Notes: generated by a model from the sequence alone, not told the origin. Shown: positions 1 through 9,653, counted from the stretch's first letter. The stretch: 45,979 nucleotides of DNA from an uncultured Alistipes sp. (GCA_945787505.1 CALZHC010000007.1:1-45979); one strand, 5' to 3'. A program made the numbers and translations.

Positions 1-73
1 TTCCAAGGGCCTCAAGACTCACGATGGTGCCCCAGAGTGCACTCTGAAGCCTATTCGCGATTCTTGCTTTCAT
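1..73 (-). CDS. Partial CDS, N-terminus only, unidentified
   Basis: An open frame starts at an ATG on the minus strand (73 down to 71) and runs off the left edge of the window without a stop. It gives 24 residues beginning MKARIANRLQSALWG. The alternating basic and hydrophobic start could be a signal or membrane segment, but this is too short to name a family. It is divergent from the cyclo-ligase gene at 183, with about 110 bp between the two starts. It could be a chance open frame. Confidence 0.35.
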   Translation of the reverse strand, partial: MKARIANRLQSALWGTIVSLEALG

Positions 74-182
74 TTTACTCACACGAAATATCGTATATAT
101 AAGACAATAAAGCTACTAAATACTTTCAAGATTGTAGTAATTATACATATATTCGCACAATAGCTTTAAACATTCCGTTGAT

Positions 183-758
183 ATGATTATACAGGAAAAG
201 AAAATATTGCGAAAACAGATCTCTTCTGTCAAAAAACTGATTCCTCTGGAGGAGAAGATCAGGCGTTCGGATGCTGTAATGGAGAGGCTTCTTGAGCATC
301 CCGAATATAAAAAGTCAAAAAAGATACTCTTTTATTGGTCAATGGACGACGAGGTCTTCACCAAGCAGACAGTGATTCAGGCTTACAACGAAGGAAAAGA
401 GGTTTATCTGCCTGTAGTTGAGGGGGACAATCTTCGAATCCGACTTTTTGAAGGAGCTGCTGCAATGGTGGCAGGGGAGTCTTTTGCCATACCGGAGCCT
501 TCGAATGACTCTCCTGAGGCGTCTATAGACGATATGGATCTGGCAGTTGTGCCCGGAGTGGCTTTTGATGCGCAGTGTTCCAGAATGGGGCGTGGAAAGG
601 GATACTATGACCGCCTCCTGTCAGCTTCCACTAAGGAGGGACGGCCTTATACTATTGGAGTGTGCTTTGATTTCCAGCTTGTTCCCAAGGTCCCTGTCGA
701 GGAGTGTGACAAGCCTCTCGACTGTGTAATCTCAGAAACATCCCTCTATCATAAATAA
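183..758 (+). CDS. ygfA: 5-formyltetrahydrofolate cyclo-ligase
   Basis: Converts 5-formyl-THF to 5,10-methenyl-THF with ATP, returning a storage or inhibitory folate to the one-carbon pool in the cytoplasm. The 191-residue length is usual for the family. The C-terminal signature MGRGKGYYDRLL (residues 135-146) is the conserved ATP/substrate motif, and VVPGVAFD just before it is the typical beta-strand. The N-terminus rich in Lys/Arg (EKKILRKQ) also fits. It starts at ATG 183 and ends at a strong hairpin shared with the convergent pullulanase gene. No folate partner gene is adjacent. Confidence 0.93.
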   Translation: MIIQEKKILRKQISSVKKLIPLEEKIRRSDAVMERLLEHPEYKKSKKILFYWSMDDEVFTKQTVIQAYNEGKEVYLPVVEGDNLRIRLFEGAAAMVAGESFAIPEPSNDSPEASIDDMDLAVVPGVAFDAQCSRMGRGKGYYDRLLSASTKEGRPYTIGVCFDFQLVPKVPVEECDKPLDCVISETSLYHK

Positions 759-763
759 TGACA

Positions 764-797
764 AAGAGGATGGTTGCAGAATCGCAATCATCCTCTT
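764..797. terminator. Probable bidirectional terminator between ygfA and pulA
   Basis: A 14-bp stem (764-777 with 784-797, one G-U wobble, 6-nt loop) lies between the two convergent stop codons (758 and 821). Runs of A on the left and short T on the right are modest, so termination strength is inferred from stem length and position. Confidence 0.6.
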
Positions 798-820
798 CGA
801 GTAAGATTCACTACACTATA

Positions 821-2815
821 TTAAAGATTAGAGCAGAGGATAAGAGCCTCTCTGGCGCCTACTCTGACCCTGTCGGAGCTGACGGTAAAGAGACCTGCAA
901 GATCGATCTTTCCTTTTGCACATACGGCAATATAATCTCCGGCAGGAATGTCGACATCTACCTTCTGGTCATTGGCATTGAAGATAACGACAATACGTTC
1001 AGATACATCTCCTCCGGCATTAGCGTTCAATGCAAAAGCGACTACACCGATATTGTCGGAAGGGAGGAATTCAAGATGCTTGCGTACCAAGTCTGCACTT
1101 GCCAGCCTGAATGCCGGGTGTGCCTTCCTCAAGGCAATAAGACCCTGATAATATTCGAACAGATCTCTGTAGCGGGTCTTGTTGTTCCAGTTGATTGCAT
1201 TTACATCGTCGGGACTTTTGAATGTATTGTGTACACCTTTCTTGTTTCTGAATACCTCTTCTCCTGCGTAAATGAAGGGAATTCCCTGCGAAGTGAACAC
1301 GATAGTCTGTGCGAGCTTGTCAAGTTTTATAATCTCCTTTTCGTCTGGGTTGCCTAAAGAGGCTTTGATTCTGTCTACCAGACACAAGTCGTCGTGACAT
1401 GAAACGTAGGAGATCATTTGAGATGGTTCGGCTGCCCATGCCCTGTCTGTATAGTTGACTTTTGAATAATCGATTTGTGGATGTTCTATTGCTCCTGCAA
1501 TACCGAACTTTATACTTTCGCGCAAGTCCTCTTCCACTGCAAAGAACCCAGCCTTTTCATCATTGCTGAAGGGACCTCTGATGGCATCACGCAGCTCGTC
1601 GCTGAATGCGGCGATACCCGGCATCCTGTAGATATTGGCCTTCATAGCCATACTGTCTGCATCAAATGCAGGAGTAGATGCGGCCCATCCTTCACCGTAG
1701 ATGACAATATTGGGGGAGATCTCATCCAGAGCCTTGCGTATCTGGTTCATGGTGGTGATATCGTGAATTCCCATGAGGTCAAACCTGAATCCGTCGATGT
1801 GGTACTCCTTGACCCATCTTACTACTGATTCTACCATGAACCTGCGCATCATCTCCCTTTCGCTGGCAGTCTCGTTGCCACATCCGGAAGCGTCAGCGTA
1901 GCCTCCATCTTCCTTCATTCTGAAAAAATAACCGGGGACACTTCTTTCGAAAGCACTTGATCCGGCATCGGAAAGATGGTTGTATACAACATCCATTACT
2001 ACACATATTCCAGCCTCATGAAGCGCCTTGACCATCTGTTTGAACTCTTTGATTCTCACTGTAGGATCAAAAGGGTCTGTAGAGTATGAGCCTTCAGGTG
2101 TGTTGTAGTTTACAGGGTCATAGCCCCAGTTGTATTCATTGCGTTCCAGGTGCTCTTCATCGACAGACGAGTAATCATAACTGGGCATTAGGTGGATATG
2201 GGTCACTCCAAGTTCCTTGAGATGGTCTATCCCTGTAGATGCTCCTTTTGCATTGGTGGTGCCTTTTTCAGTGAGAGCCAGAAATTTACCTCTATTAGTG
2301 ATGCCCGATGAAGGGTCAATGGAGAAATCCCTGTGGTGAAGTTCATATAGAATGATATCATTGAATGATGATGGCAGCGGGGCTTTGTCTTCGTCCCATC
2401 CCTGAGGATTCAGTGCTCTGAAATCCACGATTGCAGCTCGTGCTCCGTTTACACCTGTGGCTCTTGCAAAGATACCGGGAGTCTCTTCAAGCCACTTTTC
2501 TCCAATTTTTGCTTTGAAGGTATAGAAAATGCCTGTAAGATTGCCTTCAATGCTTGTGCGCCATGAACCATCCTTGTGGCGCTTGAGCTTTATGGTGTTA
2601 AATGGTTCACCTTTGGCTCCGTCATGATAAAGGTTCAGTACTACTTCATTGGCAGTGGGTGCCCAGAATGAGAAATCTGTTGTAGTTTCTGTGAGGTATA
2701 CCTCTTCGAGGGAGCCCTCTTTCAAAGGCAGTTGCCCGTTATTGCAGTTTGTGCAACCACACGCCAGACAGAAGGTAAAAGCACACATTGTGATAATTGT
2801 TTGGATGTTTTTCAT
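821..2815 (-). CDS. pulA: Type I pullulanase, GH13 family lipoprotein
   Basis: Hydrolyses alpha-1,6 branch linkages of pullulan, starch or glycogen fragments. The 664-residue protein begins with a hydrophobic signal and a Cys-rich lipobox-like region (Cys19 or Cys21), suggesting a lipid-anchored envelope enzyme. An N-terminal CBM48-like domain (about 45-130, containing FSFWAPTANEV) precedes the GH13 barrel. The type I pullulanase signature YNWGYDP is present. Catalytic residues are visible: nucleophile Asp346 (GFRFDLMG), acid/base Glu375 (YGEGW) and transition-state Asp475 (SCHDD). It is transcribed divergently from the GH20 hexosaminidase, with a TAacTTTG element at 2852-2845. No SusC/D pair is nearby, so this is not a complete starch locus. 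Confidence 0.93.
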   Translation of the reverse strand: MKNIQTIITMCAFTFCLACGCTNCNNGQLPLKEGSLEEVYLTETTTDFSFWAPTANEVVLNLYHDGAKGEPFNTIKLKRHKDGSWRTSIEGNLTGIFYTFKAKIGEKWLEETPGIFARATGVNGARAAIVDFRALNPQGWDEDKAPLPSSFNDIILYELHHRDFSIDPSSGITNRGKFLALTEKGTTNAKGASTGIDHLKELGVTHIHLMPSYDYSSVDEEHLERNEYNWGYDPVNYNTPEGSYSTDPFDPTVRIKEFKQMVKALHEAGICVVMDVVYNHLSDAGSSAFERSVPGYFFRMKEDGGYADASGCGNETASEREMMRRFMVESVVRWVKEYHIDGFRFDLMGIHDITTMNQIRKALDEISPNIVIYGEGWAASTPAFDADSMAMKANIYRMPGIAAFSDELRDAIRGPFSNDEKAGFFAVEEDLRESIKFGIAGAIEHPQIDYSKVNYTDRAWAAEPSQMISYVSCHDDLCLVDRIKASLGNPDEKEIIKLDKLAQTIVFTSQGIPFIYAGEEVFRNKKGVHNTFKSPDDVNAINWNNKTRYRDLFEYYQGLIALRKAHPAFRLASADLVRKHLEFLPSDNIGVVAFALNANAGGDVSERIVVIFNANDQKVDVDIPAGDYIAVCAKGKIDLAGLFTVSSDRVRVGAREALILCSNL

Positions 2816-2844
2816 AAAAACGGTATTAATTGAAAATATAGGTG

Positions 2845-2852
2845 CAAAGTTA
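2845..2852 (-). promoter_or_regulatory. -7 promoter element for pulA
   Basis: The minus strand reads TAACTTTG, matching the Bacteroidota -7 consensus TAnnTTTG, 29 bp before the pulA start. No TTTG is seen at the usual -33 distance. Confidence 0.6.
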
Positions 2853-2863
2853 TTTAAAAATGT

Positions 2864-2871
2864 TATTTTTG
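2864..2871 (+). promoter_or_regulatory. -7 promoter element for the GH20 gene
   Basis: TATTTTTG matches TAnnTTTG and lies 25 bp before the GH20 start codon. It is back to back with the pulA element on the other strand. No clear -33 TTTG. Confidence 0.5.
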
Positions 2872-2896
2872 TAAAATAATAAATAACGAAAACAGT

Positions 2897-5239
2897 ATGA
2901 ACGATACAAGAAGAGTAATCACCGTATTGGTTGCGCTTTTTTTACTTTGCAGCTGTAAAAAGAGTGTTGAGCTGGCAGTCATTCCGGCTCCGGTCCGGGT
3001 CGAAGCGTCATCGTGCAGACCTTTTGTCTTTGAAAATGGTACAGCAATTGTCGGAACAGATGACGAGGCTGATGCCATTGCTTCATTTTATAGGGAGAAG
3101 TTCCTCTCAGTCAATGGTATTGTCCTTTCATCTGAGGATTGCGGAAAGGGTGTTGTTGAACTCCTGCGAAGCGAGGATGTCGACCTTCCGGCTGAGGGTT
3201 ACCGTCTGGAGGTGAGTGATGGCAAGATAACAATAACTGCAGCTGATAAGGCTGGTCTCTTCTATGGAATGGCGACACTGGTCCAACTCGTGCCATGCGA
3301 TGTTACCAGTGCCCAAATACCGGCAGTCAATATAACAGACTATCCCCGTTTCAAGTACCGTGGTCTTCATCTGGATCCGTGCAGGCATTTTCTTCCTGTG
3401 GAGGATGTAAAGAAGCATCTGGACATCATGTCCGAGCTCAAGTTCAATGTAATGCACTTCCACCTTACTGATGATCAGGGCTGGAGGTTTGAGGTCAAGA
3501 AGTATCCCTTGCTTACTGAAATTGGCTCCGAAAGAGTTGAGGGCGAGGGTTTTGTTCATAGTGGTTTCTACACTCAGGATGAACTCCGTGAACTGGTAAG
3601 GTATGCACAAGAACGTCAGATTGCCATTATTCCGGAGATAGAGGTGCCCGGACATGCGCTCAGCGCCATCTCGGCCTATCCATGGATAAGCTGCCGCTCT
3701 GTAAAGACCCCCTCCAGAATCATATGGGGTGTTGAGGATGTGGTAATGTGTGCAGGCAAAGAGAGTACATTCAAATTCATTGAAGATGTCATTGCCGAAC
3801 TTGTCGAGATATTTCCTTCAGAGTATATTCATATCGGTGGAGATGAGTGTCCCAAGGGCGAATGGGAAAAATGCCCTCTGTGTCAGAAGGTAATAAAAGA
3901 ACAGGGACTGTCTGATTCCATCAATGGGGTCTCTCCTGAAATGAGGCTTCAGGGTTATTTTGTCAGCAGAGTCGAAAAAATCGTGGAAAAATACGGCCGC
4001 AGGATTATCGGATGGGATGAAATTCTCGAAGGAGGACTTCCCGAGAGTGCCACTGTGATGTCCTGGAGAGGTGTTGAAGGTGGTATAGAGGCTGCACTTG
4101 GGGGACATGATGCCATAATGACACCTGTCTCGGGAGGTATGTATCTTGATTTTTTCCAAGGGGATAAAAAATGCGAGCCTGTCACCATAGGCGGGTATGT
4201 TCCTCTCGAGAAGGTCTATTCCTATAATCCCGTTCCGGATACCTTGAAGACTTTGGGTCTTGAAGGTCATATCATTGGAGTCCAGGGAAATACATGGTCA
4301 GAATATATGTATGATGAATCTATCAGGGAGTACAGGATTTATCCGCGTGCCATCGCTCTTGCTGAGATTGCTTGGACTCCACTGGAGAATAAGGACTTCA
4401 AGAGTTTTTGCAATCGTCTGGAAAGAAGCTATCTCCGCAGGCTTGACCGGCGCGGAATCAACTATCACATCCCCCTTCCCGAGCAGCCTTATGGCTCGTG
4501 CAGCCGGGTGGCCTTTACAGACAATGCCGTGCTTGAGTTCACGACATCAAGACCTGTGGAAATGGTCTATACACTTGACGGCAGCGAACCGGATGCAGGA
4601 TCCGCACGCTATAGTGAACCCATAGTCATAGACAAAAGTTCCGTTTTGAAGATAAGATCGCTTCTTCCTACCGGCAGACTCTCATCTGTCAGGACAATCG
4701 AAGTCGTCAAAGAGAACTTCAGAGAGGCCTTGGAGCCGGTTGATGTGGAGCCGGGCCTTAATCTTAAGGTGGTATATGGCGATTTCCTTACCAGGGAGAG
4801 TTTCCTCAAGGCTCTTGAATCCTATGACAGGGGAGCAAAGGGTGTGAGAGGTTATGAAAAGTCAATTTCAGATCTTAAGGAGATTCGTTCGCAGGAGCCA
4901 TCTAATAATGTGATGCGTAACTTTCCACAGTATGGCGCAGTTGCAAGCGGCTATATCTACATTCCTGAGGACGGAATCTACTATTTCTCTACAAACAACA
5001 ATGATCTTTCGCTTGACGGTGAGCTTATCATCAGCAACGATGGTAAGGTAAAGAGGTTCTCGACAATGGATTATTCTGTGGCTCTTAAGAAAGGATATCA
5101 TTCAATATCAGTTACTTTCCTTGGACATATTATCGGAGGTTGGCCTTCCAACTGGGATAGTGGACGAGTTCTCATAAGGGAGAGCAATAAAGAAACATTT
5201 GAAGAGATTACTCCGCAGATGCTCTTTAGAAAAAAATAG
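2897..5239 (+). CDS. Beta-N-acetylhexosaminidase, GH20 family lipoprotein
   Basis: Removes terminal GlcNAc/GalNAc from glycans by substrate-assisted catalysis. The 780-residue protein starts with a lipoprotein signal ending LLCSCKKS, whose Cys-Lys-Lys start resembles a surface-export signal. The order is an N-terminal GH20b-type domain (about 25-140), the GH20 barrel (about 145-500) with the HIGGDEC motif placing the catalytic Asp-Glu pair at residues 316-317, a chitobiase C-terminal/FN3-like segment containing YTLDGSEPD (about 530-600), and a PA14-like C-terminal domain (about 640-770). It is divergent from pulA. The next gene has its own promoter immediately after the stop. Substrate (mucin, N-glycan or chitin fragments) cannot be decided from sequence. 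Confidence 0.93.
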   Translation: MNDTRRVITVLVALFLLCSCKKSVELAVIPAPVRVEASSCRPFVFENGTAIVGTDDEADAIASFYREKFLSVNGIVLSSEDCGKGVVELLRSEDVDLPAEGYRLEVSDGKITITAADKAGLFYGMATLVQLVPCDVTSAQIPAVNITDYPRFKYRGLHLDPCRHFLPVEDVKKHLDIMSELKFNVMHFHLTDDQGWRFEVKKYPLLTEIGSERVEGEGFVHSGFYTQDELRELVRYAQERQIAIIPEIEVPGHALSAISAYPWISCRSVKTPSRIIWGVEDVVMCAGKESTFKFIEDVIAELVEIFPSEYIHIGGDECPKGEWEKCPLCQKVIKEQGLSDSINGVSPEMRLQGYFVSRVEKIVEKYGRRIIGWDEILEGGLPESATVMSWRGVEGGIEAALGGHDAIMTPVSGGMYLDFFQGDKKCEPVTIGGYVPLEKVYSYNPVPDTLKTLGLEGHIIGVQGNTWSEYMYDESIREYRIYPRAIALAEIAWTPLENKDFKSFCNRLERSYLRRLDRRGINYHIPLPEQPYGSCSRVAFTDNAVLEFTTSRPVEMVYTLDGSEPDAGSARYSEPIVIDKSSVLKIRSLLPTGRLSSVRTIEVVKENFREALEPVDVEPGLNLKVVYGDFLTRESFLKALESYDRGAKGVRGYEKSISDLKEIRSQEPSNNVMRNFPQYGAVASGYIYIPEDGIYYFSTNNNDLSLDGELIISNDGKVKRFSTMDYSVALKKGYHSISVTFLGHIIGGWPSNWDSGRVLIRESNKETFEEITPQMLFRKK

Positions 5240-5241
5240 AT

Positions 5242-5249
5242 TATCTTTG
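5242..5249 (+). promoter_or_regulatory. -7 promoter element for the tandem-DUF5689 lipoprotein
   Basis: TATCTTTG, a perfect TAnnTTTG element, begins 3 bp after the GH20 stop codon and leaves a leader of about 40 nt before ATG 5292. It indicates that the giant lipoprotein is transcribed separately from the hexosaminidase. Confidence 0.65.
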
Positions 5250-5291
5250 CGCATGTTGTTTTAATTGAACAATTCAAACCTAATTATAGTT

Positions 5292-8200
5292 ATGCTTAAA
5301 AAGTTATTAATCAGTGCATTGATAGCTGCTTCAGCTATTTTTGCCACATCTTGTAAAAAAGATGACGGTCAGATCGTCCCTGTAGACATTACTGTCTCAG
5401 CGGAAGAGGTCATTATTGACTCTATCCCTACTGGACCGGTTCAAATTACACTCAAGAGTAACAGACCCTGGAGTGTTGACATTCAGGTGGAAAACCCTTG
5501 GGGTGATGAAAATGCCAACTGGATCACAGTCGATCCTCAAGAAGGCGGCCAGACCGAAGGTCAGGTTATTACCTTGACAGCACAGAAGAACGTTACAGAC
5601 TCCGTCAACTATGAAAGAGCCGTAAGGATCTATTTCAGAACTGACAAGCAGATCTTCGCTTCTGTAAGAGTTTATCAGAAAGGTGTAACGAAGCCCAACG
5701 CATGGGTTTACAAGAGCGTTAAGGAACTCAGGGATATCGCAAAGGATCTTGATAGAAACACTACAGATGCTATTGATATCAAGGAACCATGGATAGTCAA
5801 GGGTATCGTAATCTCTTCAGGTTCCAATCCTCAGACAGTTTCCAGCAAAAATCTTTTCATACAGGATGAAACAGCGGGTATCCTTCTGTACACCGATGCA
5901 TACACCAACTTCGCATTCGGTGATGAGGTGGAAGTGAAACTCAAAGGCGGTAATATCAAGTATTATCACCAGCTTCTTCAGTTTACTCCTGAAAATACAG
6001 CAATGGTATCAGGAACAGGCCGCAAAGAAGAACCTAAGGCAACTTTGGTAGAAAATGGTGAAGATTTCGTTAAAGGTACTTACGAATCAATGTATGTCAA
6101 GATGACTGCACAGGTAGTCTCTTCAGATTTGGAAAAGACTATGGCAGACAGCCCTGTAATCGAAACAGAAGATGGTGCATCATTCCTGATGTATACAAGA
6201 AGCGAAGGTCCCTCATGGTCAACACAGAAAGTTCCTCAGGGAGCAGGTACCGTGTATGGTCTTTGCAATAGCTACAGCGGTGTTTATCAGTTGGTTCCTC
6301 AAAGAGAAAAAGACTTCGCTGAGATGACTGGTGCCAGATTCACTGGTAAACCTGCAGTTACTACAGGTGAAGCACAGCTCTCAGACAATATGGAAAGCGC
6401 GCTGCTCAGCGGCTCATTTGTATATGAAGGCGAAGTTTCCGATATTACCGAAGCAGGTTTCTACTGGAAGAAATCAGAAGACGAGGAATATGCAGAGCTT
6501 AAGGCTGATGCTGTTTCTGAATCTTTTACAGCTACTCTTACAGGTCTTGAAAAGGGAACCTCTTATTCATTCAAGGCTTATGTGAAGATCGGAGAGAGAT
6601 GTTACGAAGGTTCTGAAAAACTCTTTATCACATCAGATGAGACCATCCTCACAGTCGCTCAGTTCGTAGAAGTGCTCAAGACTCTCGAATCAGGCTCTTC
6701 ACTCATAAATGTCGGTACTTATGTGGAAGGTATCGTGGTAGGTGACGGTGACGGTGGAAACCTCAACAAAGCACTTGCCGTAGCAGATGCATCCGGAGAA
6801 GCCAATTCCGGTATGTACATATATGACAAGGATGGTGCATTCGTAAATGATTTCAATATCGGTGACAAGGTAAGAATCAGACTTGCCGGTGCGAAACTTG
6901 ATATCTACAATGAACTTCGCGAAATCGTATGGGATAGCTACTCAGATGATATTGAACTTATAAGCAGTGGAAACAGTTTCACTATTCCTCAGATTACAGC
7001 GGCACAGTTCAACAGCGGTGACTATCAGGCAATGAGGGTTGAGGTAATTAATCTTCAGAGCAAGAACGGTCCGGGTGCTGTATGGAATGACGGTACAAAC
7101 AATAATGTAAATACTATTTTCGCCGATGACTCAGGTGAAGAGATCGCAGTTAGAACCTATAAGGGTGTATCTTGGGCATCAAACGCAATCCCTGAAGATG
7201 TTATAGGAGGCATTATTGGTGTTGCAAGTTGTTATGGTGATACCCAGCAGCTCTTCCCTGTAGTAGAATCTGATATTGCAGCATTTACTTCAGTTGTCAA
7301 TTTCAAATCGTTCGAAGTATCGGCTTCAGAAGATCTTGCAAATATAAATTTTGCCATAGAATATACAGTTAACGAAAAAGAGGTCTCTGCAGCTTACATC
7401 AGGGCAAAGAAAGAGGGAAGTTCGGAATCTCAGAATTTTGCTATCAATCCTATAGAATCACCCATCTCATACTCTATCGATATCGCACAGTTCGAACGTG
7501 GTGTAAATTATGAATTTACAGCAGTTCTCGTTGTAGATTCCAAAGAGTATACTCAGTCTACAGTCTTCTTCATTCCTGCTTTGGCAGAGACAACTATTAC
7601 CGTCAAGGAACTTGTTGAATTCCTCCTTACTGCAGAGAGTGGAACATCTCTTGCCGGTGTCGCTACTTATGTAGAAGGTATCGTAGTGGGTGATGGTGAT
7701 GAAGGAAACCTTAACAAGGCGCTTGCCGTAGCAGATGCATCCGGAGAAGCCAATTCCGGTATGTACATATATGACAAGGATGGTGCATTCGTAAATGATT
7801 TCAATATCGGTGACAAGGTAAGAATCAGACTTGCCGGTGCGAAACTTGATATCTACAATGAACTTCGCGAAATCGTATGGGATAGCTACTCAGATGATAT
7901 TGAACTTATAAGCAGTGGAAACAGTTTCACTATTCCTCAGATTACAGCGGCACAGTTCAACAGCGGTGACTATCAGGCAATGAGGGTTGAGGTAATTAAT
8001 CTTCAGAGCAAGAACGGTCTGGGTGCTGTATGGAACGATGGTTCAAGCAACAATGTCAATACTTATTTTGAAGATATATTCACAAAAGAAGAGGTTATTG
8101 TCAGGACCTATAAGGGTGTATCCTGGGCAAAGAGTGTTATTGGTCACCTGAATATAGCAGCCATCTCGGGTGTAGCAAGCTGTTACGGTACCACTCAGCA

Positions 8201-9653
8201 GCTCTTCCCTGTAGTAGAATCTGACATTGCCGCATTTGATGTACCTATCACATTCAACACTTTTGAGATCTCTCTCTCTGAAGACAACTCTACTGTCGAT
8301 TTTCTCCTGGAATATGAATTGAAGCCATCTGCTGAATTAAGTACTGTCGTATTGTTAGGAGAGAGTGACGAGGGTGTTTTGGAATTGTATATGACTGCAG
8401 GTTCTCCCATCACCTATTCTATTGACATCAACGAACTCCAGCGTGGAACGACTTATAATTTCTACTTCGCCTTCTTTATTGACGGCCAAACTTATACTAC
8501 AGAAGGAAAGTCATTCTTTGTTCCTGAACTTGAAGAGACCACAATAACTGTAAAAGAACTGGTAACACGCCTTCTGGATACTGAAGACGGTGCATCTCTT
8601 GCAAGTGTTGCAACCTATGTAGAGGGTTATGTAGCCGGCTATAATCAGGACCAAAACCTCTTCAAGTGTCTTGCAGTCGTTGATAATACCGGAGAAGAGT
8701 ATTCAGGTGTAATGCTCTACGGCCAGAACGAATTCAACTCTGATTTCAAGATTGGAGATAAGGTGAAGATTTCCCTTGCAAAAGCTTACTACTCTCCCTA
8801 TAATGGTCTGCGTCAGGTTCGATTCACCTCTTACGAAAAGGGTGTAGATATTGAAGTAATCGAATCAGGTGCTACAATTCAGGATGTTAATATCTCTGCA
8901 GCAGAGTTCCTCACAGGAGCACATCAGGCAATGAGGGTATCTGTAAGCGGAATCACTGCAAAAGCAGACTATGTAAGCAAGCAGTGGCTTAACAAACCTC
9001 TGTTTACTGATGGTTCTAACGAATTCTATGTAGAAACCTATAAGACATCGTCTTGGGCGGAAGAGTATATCTCTGATGCTACAGGAACTGTAAGAGGTAT
9101 CCATTACGGAACATCTCTCAAACCCCAGACAAAGTCTGACATTGATGAAGCATTGTTCGGAAGTGCTCCTTCAGACGTGATAACTCCTGTTCCCCTCCCT
9201 GCAGACTTTGATCCTACAACTGCCAACTTCAATATTGTATCAGCTATGAGTGCAGGAAGCAGCAATAAGGCTCAGGCAAATACAGGTGATATAAACGGTT
9301 CGGAAACTATCACTATCTTGAAACTTGACCCTAGAAGTGCAGCGGCGTATCTTGAAGCTCCTGTTCCGGCAGGAGTGGCAGGAGCTACCAAACTCTCAAT
9401 GGTTGCAGTCTCTTGGAATGGAGACAGCGCAGAGATTATTGTAACCATTAAGAATGGAGGTACAATCAACGGACAGGAAAGTATATCATTTACCCCTGCC
9501 AGCAATACAGGTGCATCATTCTCAGCTCCTTTCCATCTTACAGACTTGACAGAGTACTACGAATTTACTTTGGATGGTATTACAGATGAATCAGTTATCA
9601 GAATCGAAGCAAAATCTAAGAGAGCTCTTGTAGCTGCAGTTAATTTTGAATAA
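5292..9653 (+). CDS. Giant surface lipoprotein with BACON domain and four DUF5689-type modules
   Basis: A 1453-residue exported protein of unknown exact function. The start at ATG 5292 is preferred over an upstream TTG because it begins the signal MLKKLLISALIAASA with lipobox and Cys-Lys-Lys-Asp-Asp, a typical Bacteroidales surface-export start. Visible order: BACON-like domain (about 30-135); DUF5689/OB-fold-like module 1 (about 160-350); Ig/FN3-like linker; module 2 (about 450-665); linker; module 3 (about 767-980); linker; module 4 (about 1084-1290); a C-terminal beta domain (about 1300-1453) that resembles the C-terminus of the next protein. Modules 2 and 3 share a 298-bp stretch identical at DNA level. 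No catalytic motif is seen, so a binding or scaffold role is inferred. It has its own promoter (5242) and terminator (9677). Confidence 0.85.
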   Translation: MLKKLLISALIAASAIFATSCKKDDGQIVPVDITVSAEEVIIDSIPTGPVQITLKSNRPWSVDIQVENPWGDENANWITVDPQEGGQTEGQVITLTAQKNVTDSVNYERAVRIYFRTDKQIFASVRVYQKGVTKPNAWVYKSVKELRDIAKDLDRNTTDAIDIKEPWIVKGIVISSGSNPQTVSSKNLFIQDETAGILLYTDAYTNFAFGDEVEVKLKGGNIKYYHQLLQFTPENTAMVSGTGRKEEPKATLVENGEDFVKGTYESMYVKMTAQVVSSDLEKTMADSPVIETEDGASFLMYTRSEGPSWSTQKVPQGAGTVYGLCNSYSGVYQLVPQREKDFAEMTGARFTGKPAVTTGEAQLSDNMESALLSGSFVYEGEVSDITEAGFYWKKSEDEEYAELKADAVSESFTATLTGLEKGTSYSFKAYVKIGERCYEGSEKLFITSDETILTVAQFVEVLKTLESGSSLINVGTYVEGIVVGDGDGGNLNKALAVADASGEANSGMYIYDKDGAFVNDFNIGDKVRIRLAGAKLDIYNELREIVWDSYSDDIELISSGNSFTIPQITAAQFNSGDYQAMRVEVINLQSKNGPGAVWNDGTNNNVNTIFADDSGEEIAVRTYKGVSWASNAIPEDVIGGIIGVASCYGDTQQLFPVVESDIAAFTSVVNFKSFEVSASEDLANINFAIEYTVNEKEVSAAYIRAKKEGSSESQNFAINPIESPISYSIDIAQFERGVNYEFTAVLVVDSKEYTQSTVFFIPALAETTITVKELVEFLLTAESGTSLAGVATYVEGIVVGDGDEGNLNKALAVADASGEANSGMYIYDKDGAFVNDFNIGDKVRIRLAGAKLDIYNELREIVWDSYSDDIELISSGNSFTIPQITAAQFNSGDYQAMRVEVINLQSKNGLGAVWNDGSSNNVNTYFEDIFTKEEVIVRTYKGVSWAKSVIGHLNIAAISGVASCYGTTQQLFPVVESDIAAFDVPITFNTFEISLSEDNSTVDFLLEYELKPSAELSTVVLLGESDEGVLELYMTAGSPITYSIDINELQRGTTYNFYFAFFIDGQTYTTEGKSFFVPELEETTITVKELVTRLLDTEDGASLASVATYVEGYVAGYNQDQNLFKCLAVVDNTGEEYSGVMLYGQNEFNSDFKIGDKVKISLAKAYYSPYNGLRQVRFTSYEKGVDIEVIESGATIQDVNISAAEFLTGAHQAMRVSVSGITAKADYVSKQWLNKPLFTDGSNEFYVETYKTSSWAEEYISDATGTVRGIHYGTSLKPQTKSDIDEALFGSAPSDVITPVPLPADFDPTTANFNIVSAMSAGSSNKAQANTGDINGSETITILKLDPRSAAAYLEAPVPAGVAGATKLSMVAVSWNGDSAEIIVTIKNGGTINGQESISFTPASNTGASFSAPFHLTDLTEYYEFTLDGITDESVIRIEAKSKRALVAAVNFE
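6774..7071 (+). repeat. Perfect direct repeat, copy 1 (DUF5689 module 2)
   Basis: 298 bp identical base for base to 7722-8019, 948 bp downstream (exactly 316 codons). It encodes residues about 495-594 of the giant lipoprotein. Flanking sequence on both sides diverges at synonymous and non-synonymous positions. Confidence 0.97.
7722..8019 (+). repeat. Perfect direct repeat, copy 2 (DUF5689 module 3)
   Basis: Second copy of the 298-bp repeat at 6774-7071. The first mismatch downstream is at 8020 (T for C), changing Pro to Leu, and further differences follow from 8036. Confidence 0.97.

Noticed and set aside
758..1357. 199-codon plus-strand open frame after ygfA
   Set aside because: It lies antisense within pulA, lacks any family signature and has biased composition expected of a shadow frame.
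5265..5291. TTG start for the giant lipoprotein
   Set aside because: It adds nine residues before the signal peptide; ATG 5292 gives a standard lipoprotein start.
5292..9653. Extracellular nuclease activity in the giant DUF5689 protein
   Set aside because: OB-fold-like modules occur in some secreted nucleases, but no catalytic nuclease motif could be found in this protein.
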